A stretch of 64,000 nt of DNA, from assembly GCF_019977195.1 (NCBI RefSeq), contig NZ_AP024643.1, positions 3,162,001 to 3,226,000 of the forward strand. The letters are read 5' to 3'. Positions 20,667 to 29,242 of this stretch are shown here, piece after piece; within the stretch, counting starts at the first letter, position 1; each line of letters begins with the position of its first letter. The DNA comes from Arthrobacter sp. StoSoilA2. Lineage in GTDB: Bacteria; Actinomycetota; Actinomycetes; Actinomycetales; Micrococcaceae. Made by a program: the position numbers and the translations under genes. The notes below the pieces were generated by a model that did no database searches, was not told the origin of the DNA, and was given only the letters and a program-made list of their open reading frames with translations.

Positions 20667-21835
20667 GCATCTGCCCTTTCTGACGGTTCCTGAAGTGTTG
20701 CGGTGTCCAATACAAATCGGTACTTCACGTCGCCGGCCACCATACGGTCATAGGCCTCATTGAGTTGTTCGGCCCCGACGACCTCAATCTCGCTGGCAAC
20801 TCCATGCGCGGCGCAGAAATCAAGCATTTCCTGGGTTTCGCCGATCCCGCCAATCAGTGAACCTGCATAGGCCAGGCGTCGGCGTATGAGGAGCCCCGGG
20901 CTGACGGGCGGCATGTCATCGGCCGGGAGCCCAAGCTGGAAGAGCGCCCCATCAAGCCGCAGCGTGCGGAAGTAGGGGTTGAGATCGTGCGGTGCGGCAA
21001 CGGTGTCAATGATGACATCGATGCTGCGGTTGGCACCCGCCATGGCCTCAGCGTCCTTGGATAACACCACGTGGTCCGCTCCCAAATCCCGGGCGGCGCC
21101 GAACTTCGCTTCAGAGGTGGTGAACACCGTGACCTCAGCGCCCATGGCCTTGGCGATCTTGACGGCCATGTGGCCCAAGCCGCCCAGCCCCACTACTCCC
21201 ACCGAATCCCCCTCTTCAACCTCGAAATACCTCAACGGCGAATACGTGGTGATCCCGGCGCACAAGAGCGGGGCGGCTGCCGCTGCGTCCAGGGCTTCAG
21301 GGATACGCAGCACGAAGCGACGGTCAACCACAACCGACGTCGAATATCCTCCTTGCGTTATTGCTCCGCCATTGCGTGGGTCCGCAACTCCGTAGGTGCC
21401 AACATTGCCCCGCTCGCAATACTGCTCCAGTCCCTCCAAGCAGCTCCCGCACTCGCGACAGGAATCCACCAGGCAGCCAACGCCGACGCGGTCACCAGGT
21501 GCGAAATTCTGCACGGCAGCACCCACCCGCGTTACCCGGCCGACGATTTCATGACCTGGAACAAGAGGATAATGCGGCAAACGCCATTCACCACGCGTTG
21601 CATGAACATCCGAGTGGCAAAGACCGCAAAAATCGATCGCGATCTCCACATCGTCTTCCTTGGGCGCACGGCGCGCGACAGTCAGCGGCACCAACCCACT
21701 GTCCGGGGAAGTGGCGCCAAACGCGGCCGCAAGTGTGGATCCTGCCGGTTCCGATGACTGCGAATAAGCAGGCTTCACTGTCTCCACGGGAATTGGCTTC
21801 GCCAGGGGCGGGGGCACGGGACGTCCAGGGGTCAT
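20663..21835 (-). CDS. Zinc-dependent alcohol dehydrogenase (CAD/YahK-like)
   Basis: Medium-chain dehydrogenase of 390 residues. Catalytic zinc residues appear in CGLCHSDVH (about 70) and PGHEIVGRV; structural zinc cysteines in GCLVDSCRECGSCLEGLEQYC; cofactor fold in VGVVGLGGLGHMAVKIAKAMGA. The pattern fits NADP-dependent aldehyde reductases of the cinnamyl-alcohol-dehydrogenase group. The N-terminal ~50 residues before the catalytic domain are longer than usual, but the ATG is fixed by its ATGA overlap with the upstream sulfurtransferase stop. The substrate is unknown. Confidence 0.93.
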   Translation of the reverse strand: MTPGRPVPPPLAKPIPVETVKPAYSQSSEPAGSTLAAAFGATSPDSGLVPLTVARRAPKEDDVEIAIDFCGLCHSDVHATRGEWRLPHYPLVPGHEIVGRVTRVGAAVQNFAPGDRVGVGCLVDSCRECGSCLEGLEQYCERGNVGTYGVADPRNGGAITQGGYSTSVVVDRRFVLRIPEALDAAAAAPLLCAGITTYSPLRYFEVEEGDSVGVVGLGGLGHMAVKIAKAMGAEVTVFTTSEAKFGAARDLGADHVVLSKDAEAMAGANRSIDVIIDTVAAPHDLNPYFRTLRLDGALFQLGLPADDMPPVSPGLLIRRRLAYAGSLIGGIGETQEMLDFCAAHGVASEIEVVGAEQLNEAYDRMVAGDVKYRFVLDTATLQEPSERADA

Positions 21836-22761
21836 GATCCGACGCTACTCCGGGCAGCGGTGCTCGTGCCACTTTGGCCGTGCGGGCCAGGCGAATCCCC
21901 TGCGTCCCCTACATATTCGTCCTCGAACGGTTCACTGCCAACGGCCACGCGATTTGCGGCATTGTTAGACCATTGCGAGAACGACCCCGGGAAGAGCGCC
22001 GCGGTGTATCCGGCAATTTCCAGGGCGGCAACCTGGTGCGCAGCCGTGACGCCGGAGCCGCAATAGACGGCGACGTTGCCCGGACCATCGGCTCCCAAGC
22101 CAGTGAAGCGCCTGCGCAGTTCCTCCGCTGGGAGGAACTTGCCTTCCGCAGTGAGGTTCTCGGTGGTCGGTGCGCTGACCGCGCCAGGAATATGTCCGGC
22201 GCGGGGGTCGATCGGCTCGATTTCGCCCCTGTAACGTTCCCCGGCGCGTGCATCAAGCAGTACGCCCTGCTCATGCCAGTGCGCAGCTTCCTCCTCTGTG
22301 ATCGTGGGCATTCTGCCGTCGTTCAAGGTGACATTCCCGACGGCGGGCGTCACCTCGCCTGCCTCCAGAGGGTGACCTGCCGCGCGCCAGGCCGCCAGTC
22401 CGCCGTCGAGCAGGTAGACGGTTTCCACGCCTGCATTCCTCAGCATCCACCAAGCGCGGGCAGCGGCCATACTGCCGCTGTTGTCGTAGGCGACCACGGT
22501 GTCGCCATCGTTGATCCCCCAGCGCCGCGCGGCAAGCTGGAAGCGATCAATAGAGGGAAGGGGATGCCGCCCCAGGGCAGGCTGTGCGTGGTCCGCGAGT
22601 TCACTGGGCAGGTCCACGAAAACCGCTCCTGGCAGATGGCCTTCCAAGTATTGGCTGTGCCCATCCGTCCTGCCCAGGACCCAACGCACGTCCAGGAGCA
22701 CGGTGTGCTCCCCCGCCGCGAGCCGCCGGTGTACTTCGGACGCTTCCATCAGAATGGTCAT
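21832..22761 (-). CDS. Tandem-rhodanese sulfurtransferase
   Basis: 309 residues with two rhodanese domains. The first (about 5-135) is inactive-type, with YDNSGSMAAAR; the second (about 150-285) has the active cysteine in VYCGSGVTAAH. This arrangement fits thiosulfate or 3-mercaptopyruvate sulfurtransferase (SseA/CysA-like), which moves a persulfide sulfur to an acceptor. The loop CGSGVT differs from classical thiosulfate loops and fits mercaptopyruvate types better. Divergent from a cysteine-metabolising PLP enzyme 97 bp away, suggesting linked sulfur metabolism. Confidence 0.92.
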   Translation of the reverse strand: MTILMEASEVHRRLAAGEHTVLLDVRWVLGRTDGHSQYLEGHLPGAVFVDLPSELADHAQPALGRHPLPSIDRFQLAARRWGINDGDTVVAYDNSGSMAAARAWWMLRNAGVETVYLLDGGLAAWRAAGHPLEAGEVTPAVGNVTLNDGRMPTITEEEAAHWHEQGVLLDARAGERYRGEIEPIDPRAGHIPGAVSAPTTENLTAEGKFLPAEELRRRFTGLGADGPGNVAVYCGSGVTAAHQVAALEIAGYTAALFPGSFSQWSNNAANRVAVGSEPFEDEYVGDAGDSPGPHGQSGTSTAARSSVGS

Positions 22762-22858
22762 CTGCTCTCCTTCAGCTAAGCCTGCGTGGGTGCTCTGCTA
22801 CCCATGCCACCCTTCCAGCCTAGTCTTGCCTTCCATACCCCGCCGGTACGCTTGTCCG

Positions 22859-23941
22859 GTGAGCAATTCGTGCATTCAGGACAGGGTTTGGGCCAGCGAG
22901 GCCATCCGCAAGATCGAAGCTGAGAACAATCGTTCGGCAGATACGCACCTCTACGCAGTCCCACTGCCCGAACATTGGGGAGTCCAGCTCTACCTCAAGG
23001 ATGAGTCGACACACCGATCAGGCAGCCTCAAACATCGCCTGGCCCGTTCTCTGTTCCTCTACGGCCTGGTTAATGGCTGGATCACGGAGGGCACCACTAT
23101 CGTGGAAGCCTCCAGTGGCAGCACGGCGGTCTCCGAAGCGTACTTCGCCAGGCTCATTGGCCTGCCGTTCATCGCTGTCATGACCAAGACCACCAGCCCG
23201 GAAAAGATCGCCCTCATCGAGGAATTCGGGGGCGCCTGCCTCCTTGTGGACCACGCTTCAGAGGTATACGCCGTGGCGGAGGAGACAGCGAAAACGTCCG
23301 GCGGCTACTACATGGACCAATTCACCTTCGCCGAGCGCGCCACGGACTGGAGGGGCAACAACAACATCGCCGAATCAATCTTCCAGCAGCTCTCCCTCGA
23401 AGAGCATCCGGTTCCCGAGTGGATTGTGGTGGGCGCAGGAACCGGCGGCACAAGCGCAACCATAGGTCGATACCTGCGATACAACAGGCACAGCACCTGC
23501 CTTGCCGTGGTGGACCCGGAGAACTCTGCTTTTTACCCGGCCTGGCGGGATGGGAATGCTGCCGCCGCCACGGGATTGCCGTCCCGGATCGAAGGCATAG
23601 GCCGTCCCCGCGCGGAGCCGAGCTTCGTCCCGGCTGTCATCGATCACATGATCCAGGTCCCGGACGCAGCCTCTGTGGCAGCCATGCGGCACCTGCGTAA
23701 GCTCACTGGATTGCATGCAGGACCCTCCACGGGAACCAATCTTTGGGGCGTCTGGCAACTCGTGGCCCGGATGGTCTCGGAAGGGCGGAAGGGAAGCATC
23801 GTCTCGCTCATGTGCGACGGCGGCGATCGCTATGCGGGCAGCTATAACGACGCCGCTTGGCTGGCCAGCAAAGGGCTGGACCCCGCGCCGTACGAATCGG
23901 TCCTTGACCACTTCCACGAAACCGGGACGTGGACCGGCTAA
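22859..23941 (+). CDS. PLP-dependent cysteine synthase-family enzyme (Cds1-like)
   Basis: Fold-type II PLP enzyme, 360 residues from GTG 22859. The PLP lysine is in DESTHRSGSLKHRLA (Lys about 58), a phosphate-binding GAGTGGTSATIG follows, and SSGSTAVSEAYFA holds the substrate carboxylate. It resembles mycobacterial Cds1, an L-cysteine desulfhydrase releasing sulfide, more than CysK or CysM, because the lysine motif is TGSLKHR-like rather than NPxxSVKDR. The exact reaction is inferred. The longer in-frame extension upstream lies inside the divergent sulfurtransferase and was rejected. The stop overlaps the convergent MBL gene by CTAA. Confidence 0.88.
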   Translation: MSNSCIQDRVWASEAIRKIEAENNRSADTHLYAVPLPEHWGVQLYLKDESTHRSGSLKHRLARSLFLYGLVNGWITEGTTIVEASSGSTAVSEAYFARLIGLPFIAVMTKTTSPEKIALIEEFGGACLLVDHASEVYAVAEETAKTSGGYYMDQFTFAERATDWRGNNNIAESIFQQLSLEEHPVPEWIVVGAGTGGTSATIGRYLRYNRHSTCLAVVDPENSAFYPAWRDGNAAAATGLPSRIEGIGRPRAEPSFVPAVIDHMIQVPDAASVAAMRHLRKLTGLHAGPSTGTNLWGVWQLVARMVSEGRKGSIVSLMCDGGDRYAGSYNDAAWLASKGLDPAPYESVLDHFHETGTWTG

Positions 23942-24627
23942 ACCTCTACTGACTCCAGGGGTGCGAGTCGCGTGTAGGCGGTTCCGTAGCGGGCACCGAT
24001 GCGGGTGACGTGGCCTTCCACGATCCCCCGGCCCAGCTCGTTAAGCAGGCCATCATGGACGGGGAACGCTTTGGGCGCGCGCACCGAGATGACAAAGTCC
24101 ACCACTTCCCCCACTTTGGACCATGGCGCGTGGATGGGCACCAGGAGCGTCTGGACGTTGATTCCGTCCGGAACCACGAATGAGTCACCCGGGTGGAAGA
24201 CGTTCCCGTCCACCAGGTAACCGATGTTGGACACCACGGGAATCTGGGCATGGATGACGGCATGCTGGCCACCGAAGGTTCGCACCTGGAACCCCGCAGC
24301 CTCGAAACCGGATCCCGGTTCGACGATATGGATCCGCTTGGCCACGGTGTCCGATCCAGCGTCGGATCCAGTTGCGTCGCCCTCTGCGGCCTCAGTAAGG
24401 GACTTTGCAACACCTGCCGGCGCATAGACCTCAAGCGAAGAGTTGCTGCGCAGGGCCGCCAGCACGGCCGGCCGATCAATATGGTCGTTGTGCTCATGCG
24501 TTACAAGGACAGCGTGCGCACCTGCCAACGCTTCTTCGGACTCGGAGAACGTGCCGGGATCGATGACCAGGACCCGCCGGTCCTTCTCCAGCCGGATACA
24601 GGCATGCGTGAACTTGGTGAGCTTCAT
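23938..24627 (-). CDS. MBL-fold metal-dependent hydrolase
   Basis: 229-residue metallo-beta-lactamase-fold protein of the UlaG-like group. The metal motif THEHNDHID is at about 43-51, with a later HPGDSFVVPDG and a C-terminal FPVHDG histidine. The start ATG gives MKLTKFTHACIRLE, the usual beginning of the family. A short Asp/Gly/Ser-rich insertion lies near 104-114. The substrate is unknown. Convergent with the Cds1-like gene and divergent from zur. Confidence 0.9.
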   Translation of the reverse strand: MKLTKFTHACIRLEKDRRVLVIDPGTFSESEEALAGAHAVLVTHEHNDHIDRPAVLAALRSNSSLEVYAPAGVAKSLTEAAEGDATGSDAGSDTVAKRIHIVEPGSGFEAAGFQVRTFGGQHAVIHAQIPVVSNIGYLVDGNVFHPGDSFVVPDGINVQTLLVPIHAPWSKVGEVVDFVISVRAPKAFPVHDGLLNELGRGIVEGHVTRIGARYGTAYTRLAPLESVEV

Positions 24628-24721
24628 GGTGACAGCCTAGGGGCGGCCGCCGACAGTTTCCAAGCCTCCCCTACTGGTAAAATTGGGGTTTGCCAGCGTT
24701 TCCAGGGAAGTGAGTCTTTCA

Positions 24722-25189
24722 ATGCCACAAGGCACCAATTCCGTCACGAGCGGCCCAGCCTCGCCGGTGGTGACAGGCGTCAAGGAGCAGCGCGTCACCA
24801 AGCAGCGCCTGGCCGTTAGCGCGGCGCTGGATGAATTGGACGACTTCGTCAGCACCCAGGAACTGTACCGCCTCCTGCAGAACAAGGGCATCTCAGTCTC
24901 CCTTGCCACTGCCTACCGCATCCTGCAGTCACTTGCCGACGACGGACTCATTGATGTCCTGCGCAACGGGGAGGGCGAAGCCGTATACCGCCGCTGCACC
25001 GTCACTGGACACCATCACCATTTGCTCTGCAGGAACTGCGGCAAGGCTGTGGAAGTGGAAGCCCCGGCGGTTGAGACCTGGGCGGCCCGAACAGCCGCTG
25101 AGCATGGTTTCACCGAGGTGGCGCACACCGTGGAAATCTTTGGACTATGCCCTGAATGCACTGCCAGGAAGGCCGCCGGAAAGCTCTAA
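24722..25189 (+). CDS. zur: Fur-family zinc uptake regulator
   Basis: 155-residue Fur-family repressor from ATG 24722, 9 nt after GGGAAG. It has a winged helix (about 25-90, with FVSTQELYRLLQ and SLATAYRILQSL), a His-rich metal segment TGHHHHLLC, and two CxxC pairs (CRNC and CPEC) for structural zinc. Position opposite znuBCA supports Zur: with Zn bound it represses the transporter. Its stop shares CTAA with the znuB stop. A candidate box lies upstream of znuA. Confidence 0.93.
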   Translation: MPQGTNSVTSGPASPVVTGVKEQRVTKQRLAVSAALDELDDFVSTQELYRLLQNKGISVSLATAYRILQSLADDGLIDVLRNGEGEAVYRRCTVTGHHHHLLCRNCGKAVEVEAPAVETWAARTAAEHGFTEVAHTVEIFGLCPECTARKAAGKL

Positions 25190-26076
25190 AGGGCGCCGGC
25201 AGGCTGCTCCCGTGAGACGCGGCCATTGAGGCCACGGTTGGCCCGCACCCGCCCGATCACGCGGCACACCACGTAAATAAGGAATGACAACGTGGTGACA
25301 TAGGGGCTGATCGGTATCCGGCTGCCAAGGGCAAGCAGAATTCCACCGACAGTAGCGGCGGTCGCGAACACAACGCTCAAAAGCACCACCAGGCGTGGTG
25401 ACGTGGTAACCCGTAGTGCGGCAGCGGCCGGTGTGATGAGCAGCGCCAAAACCAGCAGTGCGCCGACAATCTGGATGGACAAAGCCACACTGACCCCCAG
25501 CAGCACCATGAAGCCGATCGCCAGGCCCCGAACGGGAACACCGCGGGCTTCAGCCATTTCAGGGTCCACGCTGGCAAAACTGAGCGGACGCCAGATTGCC
25601 GCGAGGGCAATCACCACCAGGACGGCCGTTCCCACGAGTGCCTGGAGCTGGACAGTATCCACGGAAACGATCTGGCCGGTGAGCAGTCCGAATTTGTTTG
25701 CGGCGCGGCCCTCGTACAGGGCAAGGAACAAGATGCCCAGGCCCAGCCCGAACGGCATGATCACGCCGATGATCGAGTTCTTGTCCCGGGCCCTGACACC
25801 CATCAGTCCCAGCAGCAGTGCCGCAGCCACTGAGCCGATCAGCGAGCCGAAAATGATATCGGCACCGATCAGCAGGGCAAAAGCGGCACCCGCAAAGGAC
25901 AGCTCAGAGATGCCATGGACGGCGAACGCCAGGTCCCGCTTCATCACGAACGTGCCGACGAGTCCGCCTAGAAGTCCCAGGACAGCCCCGGCCCAAATGG
26001 AGTTTTGAACCAGTGCCAACAATTCGCCATAGTTCTCGAAGTTGAAGATGGTCTGCAGGATTCCGTTGAGGTCCAT
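25186..26076 (-). CDS. znuB: Zinc ABC transporter permease
   Basis: 296-residue integral membrane permease of the ABC-3 family with about eight hydrophobic helices, including GLLGGLVGTFVMKRDLAFAVHG and a VRGLAIGFMVLLGVSVALSIQ segment. It pairs with the ATPase encoded immediately upstream (ATG at 26076, znuC stop at 26077) to import Zn2+ delivered by ZnuA. Manganese transporters of the same family look alike; the neighbouring Zur decides for zinc. Confidence 0.94.
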   Translation of the reverse strand: MDLNGILQTIFNFENYGELLALVQNSIWAGAVLGLLGGLVGTFVMKRDLAFAVHGISELSFAGAAFALLIGADIIFGSLIGSVAAALLLGLMGVRARDKNSIIGVIMPFGLGLGILFLALYEGRAANKFGLLTGQIVSVDTVQLQALVGTAVLVVIALAAIWRPLSFASVDPEMAEARGVPVRGLAIGFMVLLGVSVALSIQIVGALLVLALLITPAAAALRVTTSPRLVVLLSVVFATAATVGGILLALGSRIPISPYVTTLSFLIYVVCRVIGRVRANRGLNGRVSREQPAGAL

Positions 26077-26928
26077 TTAGAACTCCTGCCCAGCCGTGGC
26101 GTGCGCGTCGTCGTGGAAGTGCGTGGTCGCGTCCGGAAGCCCGACGACGACGATCCTTCCGTTGGTATGGATAACTTCCACGTGGCTGTTGTAAAGCTCG
26201 GACAAAACTTCGGTGGTCATGACTTCCTGTGGCGTCCCGACGCGGAAATGGCCGCCGGCCAGGTAGAGCACCCGATCAACGTAGTCGATCACAGGATTGA
26301 TTTCGTGGGTTACGAAAACGACGGCACTGTTCCGGGCGTGGCATTGTTCGTTGATGAGTGAACTGACGCCCTGCTGATGATGCAGGTCCAAAGACAGCAA
26401 CGGTTCATCGCAAAGGAGTACCTGGGGTTCCGTGGCCAGGGCCTGGGCCACACGAAGCCGTTGTTGCTCTCCACCTGACAACTGCCCCACGGGCACTTTC
26501 GCATAGTCCGAGGCTCCCACCAGCTCCAGCAGTTCATCTATCCGCTGGTTTACTTTCCTTGAAGCCAGCCGCATACCCCACCGGTGGCCGTCAATGCCCA
26601 GCCCTACCAGGTCGCGTGCACGCAAAGGCGTATCCGGCGCAAAGGACTTTTGTTGGGGAATGTAACCGATCCGTTTGCTGCCCCGCTCCACCGGATGTCC
26701 GCCCAACGCAACCGTTCCTGACTTCAGTTCCTGAAGCCCCAGGAGGACCTTCAGGAAGCTGGTCTTGCCGCTTCCGTTGGGCCCGAGGACGGCAAAGAAC
26801 TCCCCCGGATGAATGTCGAGATCAAGATCGCGCCAGAGTGTCCTCTTGCCGAACTGAAGGCTCGCTCCGCGGAGGCTCACTACGGGTGTCAAAAGTTGTC
26901 CTCGATTCATGCGTTGCTGGGAACGCAA
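26077..26928 (-). CDS. znuC: Zinc ABC transporter ATP-binding protein
   Basis: ABC ATPase, 283 residues as drawn. Walker A GPNGSGKT (about 50-57), Q-loop IPQQKSF, signature LSGGEQQRLRVAQA, Walker B VLLCDEPLLSLD, H-loop VFVTHEI. The first ~13 residues are uncertain: a TTG start giving LTPVVSLRGASLQF, preceded by AGGA, is as good as the ATG at 26928 or a second ATG at 26910. A 134-bp gap separates it from znuA, so its expression may be partly independent. Confidence 0.93.
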   Translation of the reverse strand: MRSQQRMNRGQLLTPVVSLRGASLQFGKRTLWRDLDLDIHPGEFFAVLGPNGSGKTSFLKVLLGLQELKSGTVALGGHPVERGSKRIGYIPQQKSFAPDTPLRARDLVGLGIDGHRWGMRLASRKVNQRIDELLELVGASDYAKVPVGQLSGGEQQRLRVAQALATEPQVLLCDEPLLSLDLHHQQGVSSLINEQCHARNSAVVFVTHEINPVIDYVDRVLYLAGGHFRVGTPQEVMTTEVLSELYNSHVEVIHTNGRIVVVGLPDATTHFHDDAHATAGQEF

Positions 26929-26992
26929 CTAGTGGTGGCACCTTGGAGTGGCGCCTGTGCTGGTGCAGGATTCTGTGCTGGTGAGAGACAGA

Positions 26993-27037
26993 GGGCCCCG
27001 CAGCCATCCTGAATATCTTAGGACGCCGACGGGGCCC
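26993..27037. other. Hairpin in the znuA-znuC gap
   Basis: An 8-bp inverted repeat (GGGCCCCG 26993-27000 with CGGGGCCC 27030-27037) with a 29-nt loop lies about 25 bp after the znuA stop. There is no T run on the minus strand, so it may be a weak terminator, attenuator or mRNA-stabilising stem that makes binding protein more abundant than ATPase. Confidence 0.4.
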
Positions 27038-27062
27038 CCACCGCAATGGGATGTCAGGAAAT

Positions 27063-28034
27063 CTACTTCTTGAGCGCTGCCGTGATGGATTCCACGTTGT
27101 CGGTCATCCACTGCACGTAGTCCTTGCCTTCCGGCAAGGTTTCGGTGAAGTTCACTACGGGCACGCCCGCAGTCTCGGCAGCCCGCTTTACGGATTCGGT
27201 CTGCGGCCCTTCCGTCTGTTCGTTGTACGCCAGCAGCCGGACACCGCCGGAGCCCACCAGGTCCGTCGTTTCCTTCAGGACCGACGCCGGGACATCGGTT
27301 CCTTCTTCAATCGCTGCACTGTAAGCTTCCGGAGTCTTGTTCTCCAGCCCGGCCGCTGCCAGCAGGTACAAAGGAACGGGTTCAGTGATCGCCACAGGAG
27401 TGTGGTCGTTGCCTTCCTTCAGGGCTGCAAGCTTCCCGTTGAGCTCTGTCAGCTTCGCCTTGAACGTGTTGGCGTTGGCGGTGAAGGTCGAAGCAGATGC
27501 AGCGTCCAGGCTGCTGAGCTTGCTGGCCACAGCGTCAGCGAATTTGCCCATCGTGTCCAGGCTGTACCAGACGTGCTCGTTGAACTCACCGTGGTCATGG
27601 TTGTGGCCCTCTTCGGAGGACGCCGCTTCGCTGTGGCTTTCCTCTTCCGGAGCCAACCCCGAGACCTCAACGGCGCTGATCATATTTTCGTGGCCGACGT
27701 TGGTCTCATCGGCAATTTTGTGGAGGAATTCGTCATAGCCTCCGCCGTTCTCAACCACGAGCTTGGCTTTGGAGATGACCAGCTTGTCTTGCGCACTGGC
27801 TTCGTAGGAATGCGGGTCCTGGCTCGTCTTGGTGATGATCGCGTTCACGTTGACCTTGTCCCCGCCAATGGCCTTCACGACGGCTCCGTAAACATTCGTG
27901 GAGGTCACCACTTCAATGGCGCCTGACGACGAAGACGGGGCTCCTGCCCCGGCACTGCCGGCACAGGATGAAAGCAACAGGGCGGCGAGGCCGGCTGAAG
28001 CGGCCATTGACATGCGGGCGACAGAACGACGCAC
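27063..28034 (-). CDS. znuA: Zinc ABC transporter substrate-binding lipoprotein
   Basis: Cluster A-I metal-binding protein, 323 residues from GTG 28034 (preceded by GAGG, 5 nt spacing). Signal segment with lipobox LLLSSCAG, so the mature protein is lipid-anchored. Metal-site histidines include DPHSYEAS, and a charged His/Glu loop (about 160-185, EEGHNHDHGEFNEHVW) is typical of zinc-specific members. A TTG start at 28079 would add a non-signal N-terminus and is rejected. First gene of znuA-znuC-znuB. Confidence 0.92.
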   Translation of the reverse strand: MRRSVARMSMAASAGLAALLLSSCAGSAGAGAPSSSSGAIEVVTSTNVYGAVVKAIGGDKVNVNAIITKTSQDPHSYEASAQDKLVISKAKLVVENGGGYDEFLHKIADETNVGHENMISAVEVSGLAPEEESHSEAASSEEGHNHDHGEFNEHVWYSLDTMGKFADAVASKLSSLDAASASTFTANANTFKAKLTELNGKLAALKEGNDHTPVAITEPVPLYLLAAAGLENKTPEAYSAAIEEGTDVPASVLKETTDLVGSGGVRLLAYNEQTEGPQTESVKRAAETAGVPVVNFTETLPEGKDYVQWMTDNVESITAALKK

Positions 28035-28098
28035 GGAAACCTCGGATCTACTCAAATGAGAATCAAAAACATTTACCAAGTGGTTTCATTCTAGCCCT

Positions 28099-28119
28099 AA
28101 ATGGGAATGATTCCTATTT
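28099..28119. promoter_or_regulatory. Candidate Zur box upstream of znuA
   Basis: A 21-bp near-perfect palindrome (AAATGGGAATGATTCCTATT then T), symmetric at all but one pair of positions, lies 65 bp upstream of the znuA GTG. It resembles actinobacterial Zur boxes of the form AAATGANAATNATTNTCATTT. A lone half-site AAATGAGAAT sits closer to the start, at about 28054-28063. Zn-loaded Zur would be expected to repress znuA from here. Confidence 0.7.
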
Positions 28120-28124
28120 AGAAG

Positions 28125-28157
28125 GGCTGGCACCGACCAACCGGGTCGGCGCCAGCC
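28125..28157 (-). terminator. Terminator after the CNNM/CBS operon
   Basis: Stem of 7 + 6 bp with one mismatch (28125-28138 with 28144-28157, core GGCTGGC and CCGACC), located 11 bp after the CBS protein stop on the minus strand and followed by CTTCTA. It sits between that operon and the znuA control region. Confidence 0.7.
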
Positions 28158-28168
28158 ACAATTTCCCG

Positions 28169-29242
28169 CTATTGCTGGGTCTGCGGACCCCCCAGACGGC
28201 GGATCCCCGTCGCTTGGGTAGCATCGCGGATCTCGCCCACCAACTGCTCGATCACATCCTCAAGGAACAACACGCCCTGTGTAGCGCCACCCGGTCCCAC
28301 AACACGGGCGAGATGCGAGCCGGTCCGCTGCATCACAGACATCGCCTGTTCAATCTCATCCTCCGGCGAGAGGTTCGCCAGGGAACGGATACGCCCCTCG
28401 GCAATCGGATGGCGGCGACCCTCCTCAGGTATGGAGAGGATGTCCTTGACGTGCAGGTATCCGGCGAGTTCGCCGTCGTCGTCCACCATGGGAAAACGCG
28501 AGAAGCCGGTACGGCTGACCGCCTTCTCCAACTCAACGGGAGTCGACGCTGTCCTCAGGACCACCAGCTTGTCCAACGGAACCATGATGTGCGAGGCCGT
28601 GTGTTCAGAGAACTCCAGGGCACCGCTGAGCAAGCCGGCGTCATCGTCCACCAGGCCATGCCGTGTGGATTCCTGCACAATCGACTGGACTTCCTCAAGG
28701 GTGAATGAAGATGACACTTCGTCCTTGGGTTCGATCTTCATCAATCGGAGGATGTGGTTCGCAAGCCAGTTGAGGGTCCAGATCACCGGTTTGACCACGC
28801 GGCTGATAAACACCAGCGGCGGCGCCAACAGCAGTGCCGCCTTGTCCGCTACGGACACCGAGATGTTCTTGGGGACCATCTCTCCGAACGTCACGTGCAG
28901 GAACGTGACAAAGAGGAGTGCAATGGCAAAGGCGATGACATCTGCCAGCTCCATCGGGACGCCAACCATCTCAAGCGGCTCCGCCAACAAGTGGTGGATA
29001 GCCGGCTCGGCAACCTGAAGAATCAAGAGCGAGCACACGGTGATGCCCAACTGCGCGCAGGCCAGCATCAAGGACACACTTTCCATGGCCTGCAACGTAG
29101 TTTGAGCCCGCTTCGACCCAGCCTGCGCCAGAGGCTCAATCTGGCTGCGGCGTGCGGACATGACCGCGAATTCCGCACCCACGAAAAAAGCATTGCCGAT
29201 CAAAAGAACCACGAGCCAGGCAATTCCTGCCCAGTCACTCAT
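28169..29242 (-). CDS. CNNM/CBS-domain membrane protein (short form)
   Basis: 357 residues: a DUF21/CNNM membrane domain (about 1-180, starting with WLVVLLIGNAFFVGAEFAVMSARR and containing GEMVPKN) followed by two CBS domains (about 200-330). Related proteins are linked to Mg2+ or Co2+ efflux or to membrane integrity; older names call them hemolysins. It ends soon after the CBS pair and lacks the C-terminal CorC/HlyC domain that its neighbour has. It overlaps the upstream paralogue by ATGA, so the two are likely made together. Confidence 0.9.
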   Translation of the reverse strand: MSDWAGIAWLVVLLIGNAFFVGAEFAVMSARRSQIEPLAQAGSKRAQTTLQAMESVSLMLACAQLGITVCSLLILQVAEPAIHHLLAEPLEMVGVPMELADVIAFAIALLFVTFLHVTFGEMVPKNISVSVADKAALLLAPPLVFISRVVKPVIWTLNWLANHILRLMKIEPKDEVSSSFTLEEVQSIVQESTRHGLVDDDAGLLSGALEFSEHTASHIMVPLDKLVVLRTASTPVELEKAVSRTGFSRFPMVDDDGELAGYLHVKDILSIPEEGRRHPIAEGRIRSLANLSPEDEIEQAMSVMQRTGSHLARVVGPGGATQGVLFLEDVIEQLVGEIRDATQATGIRRLGGPQTQQ

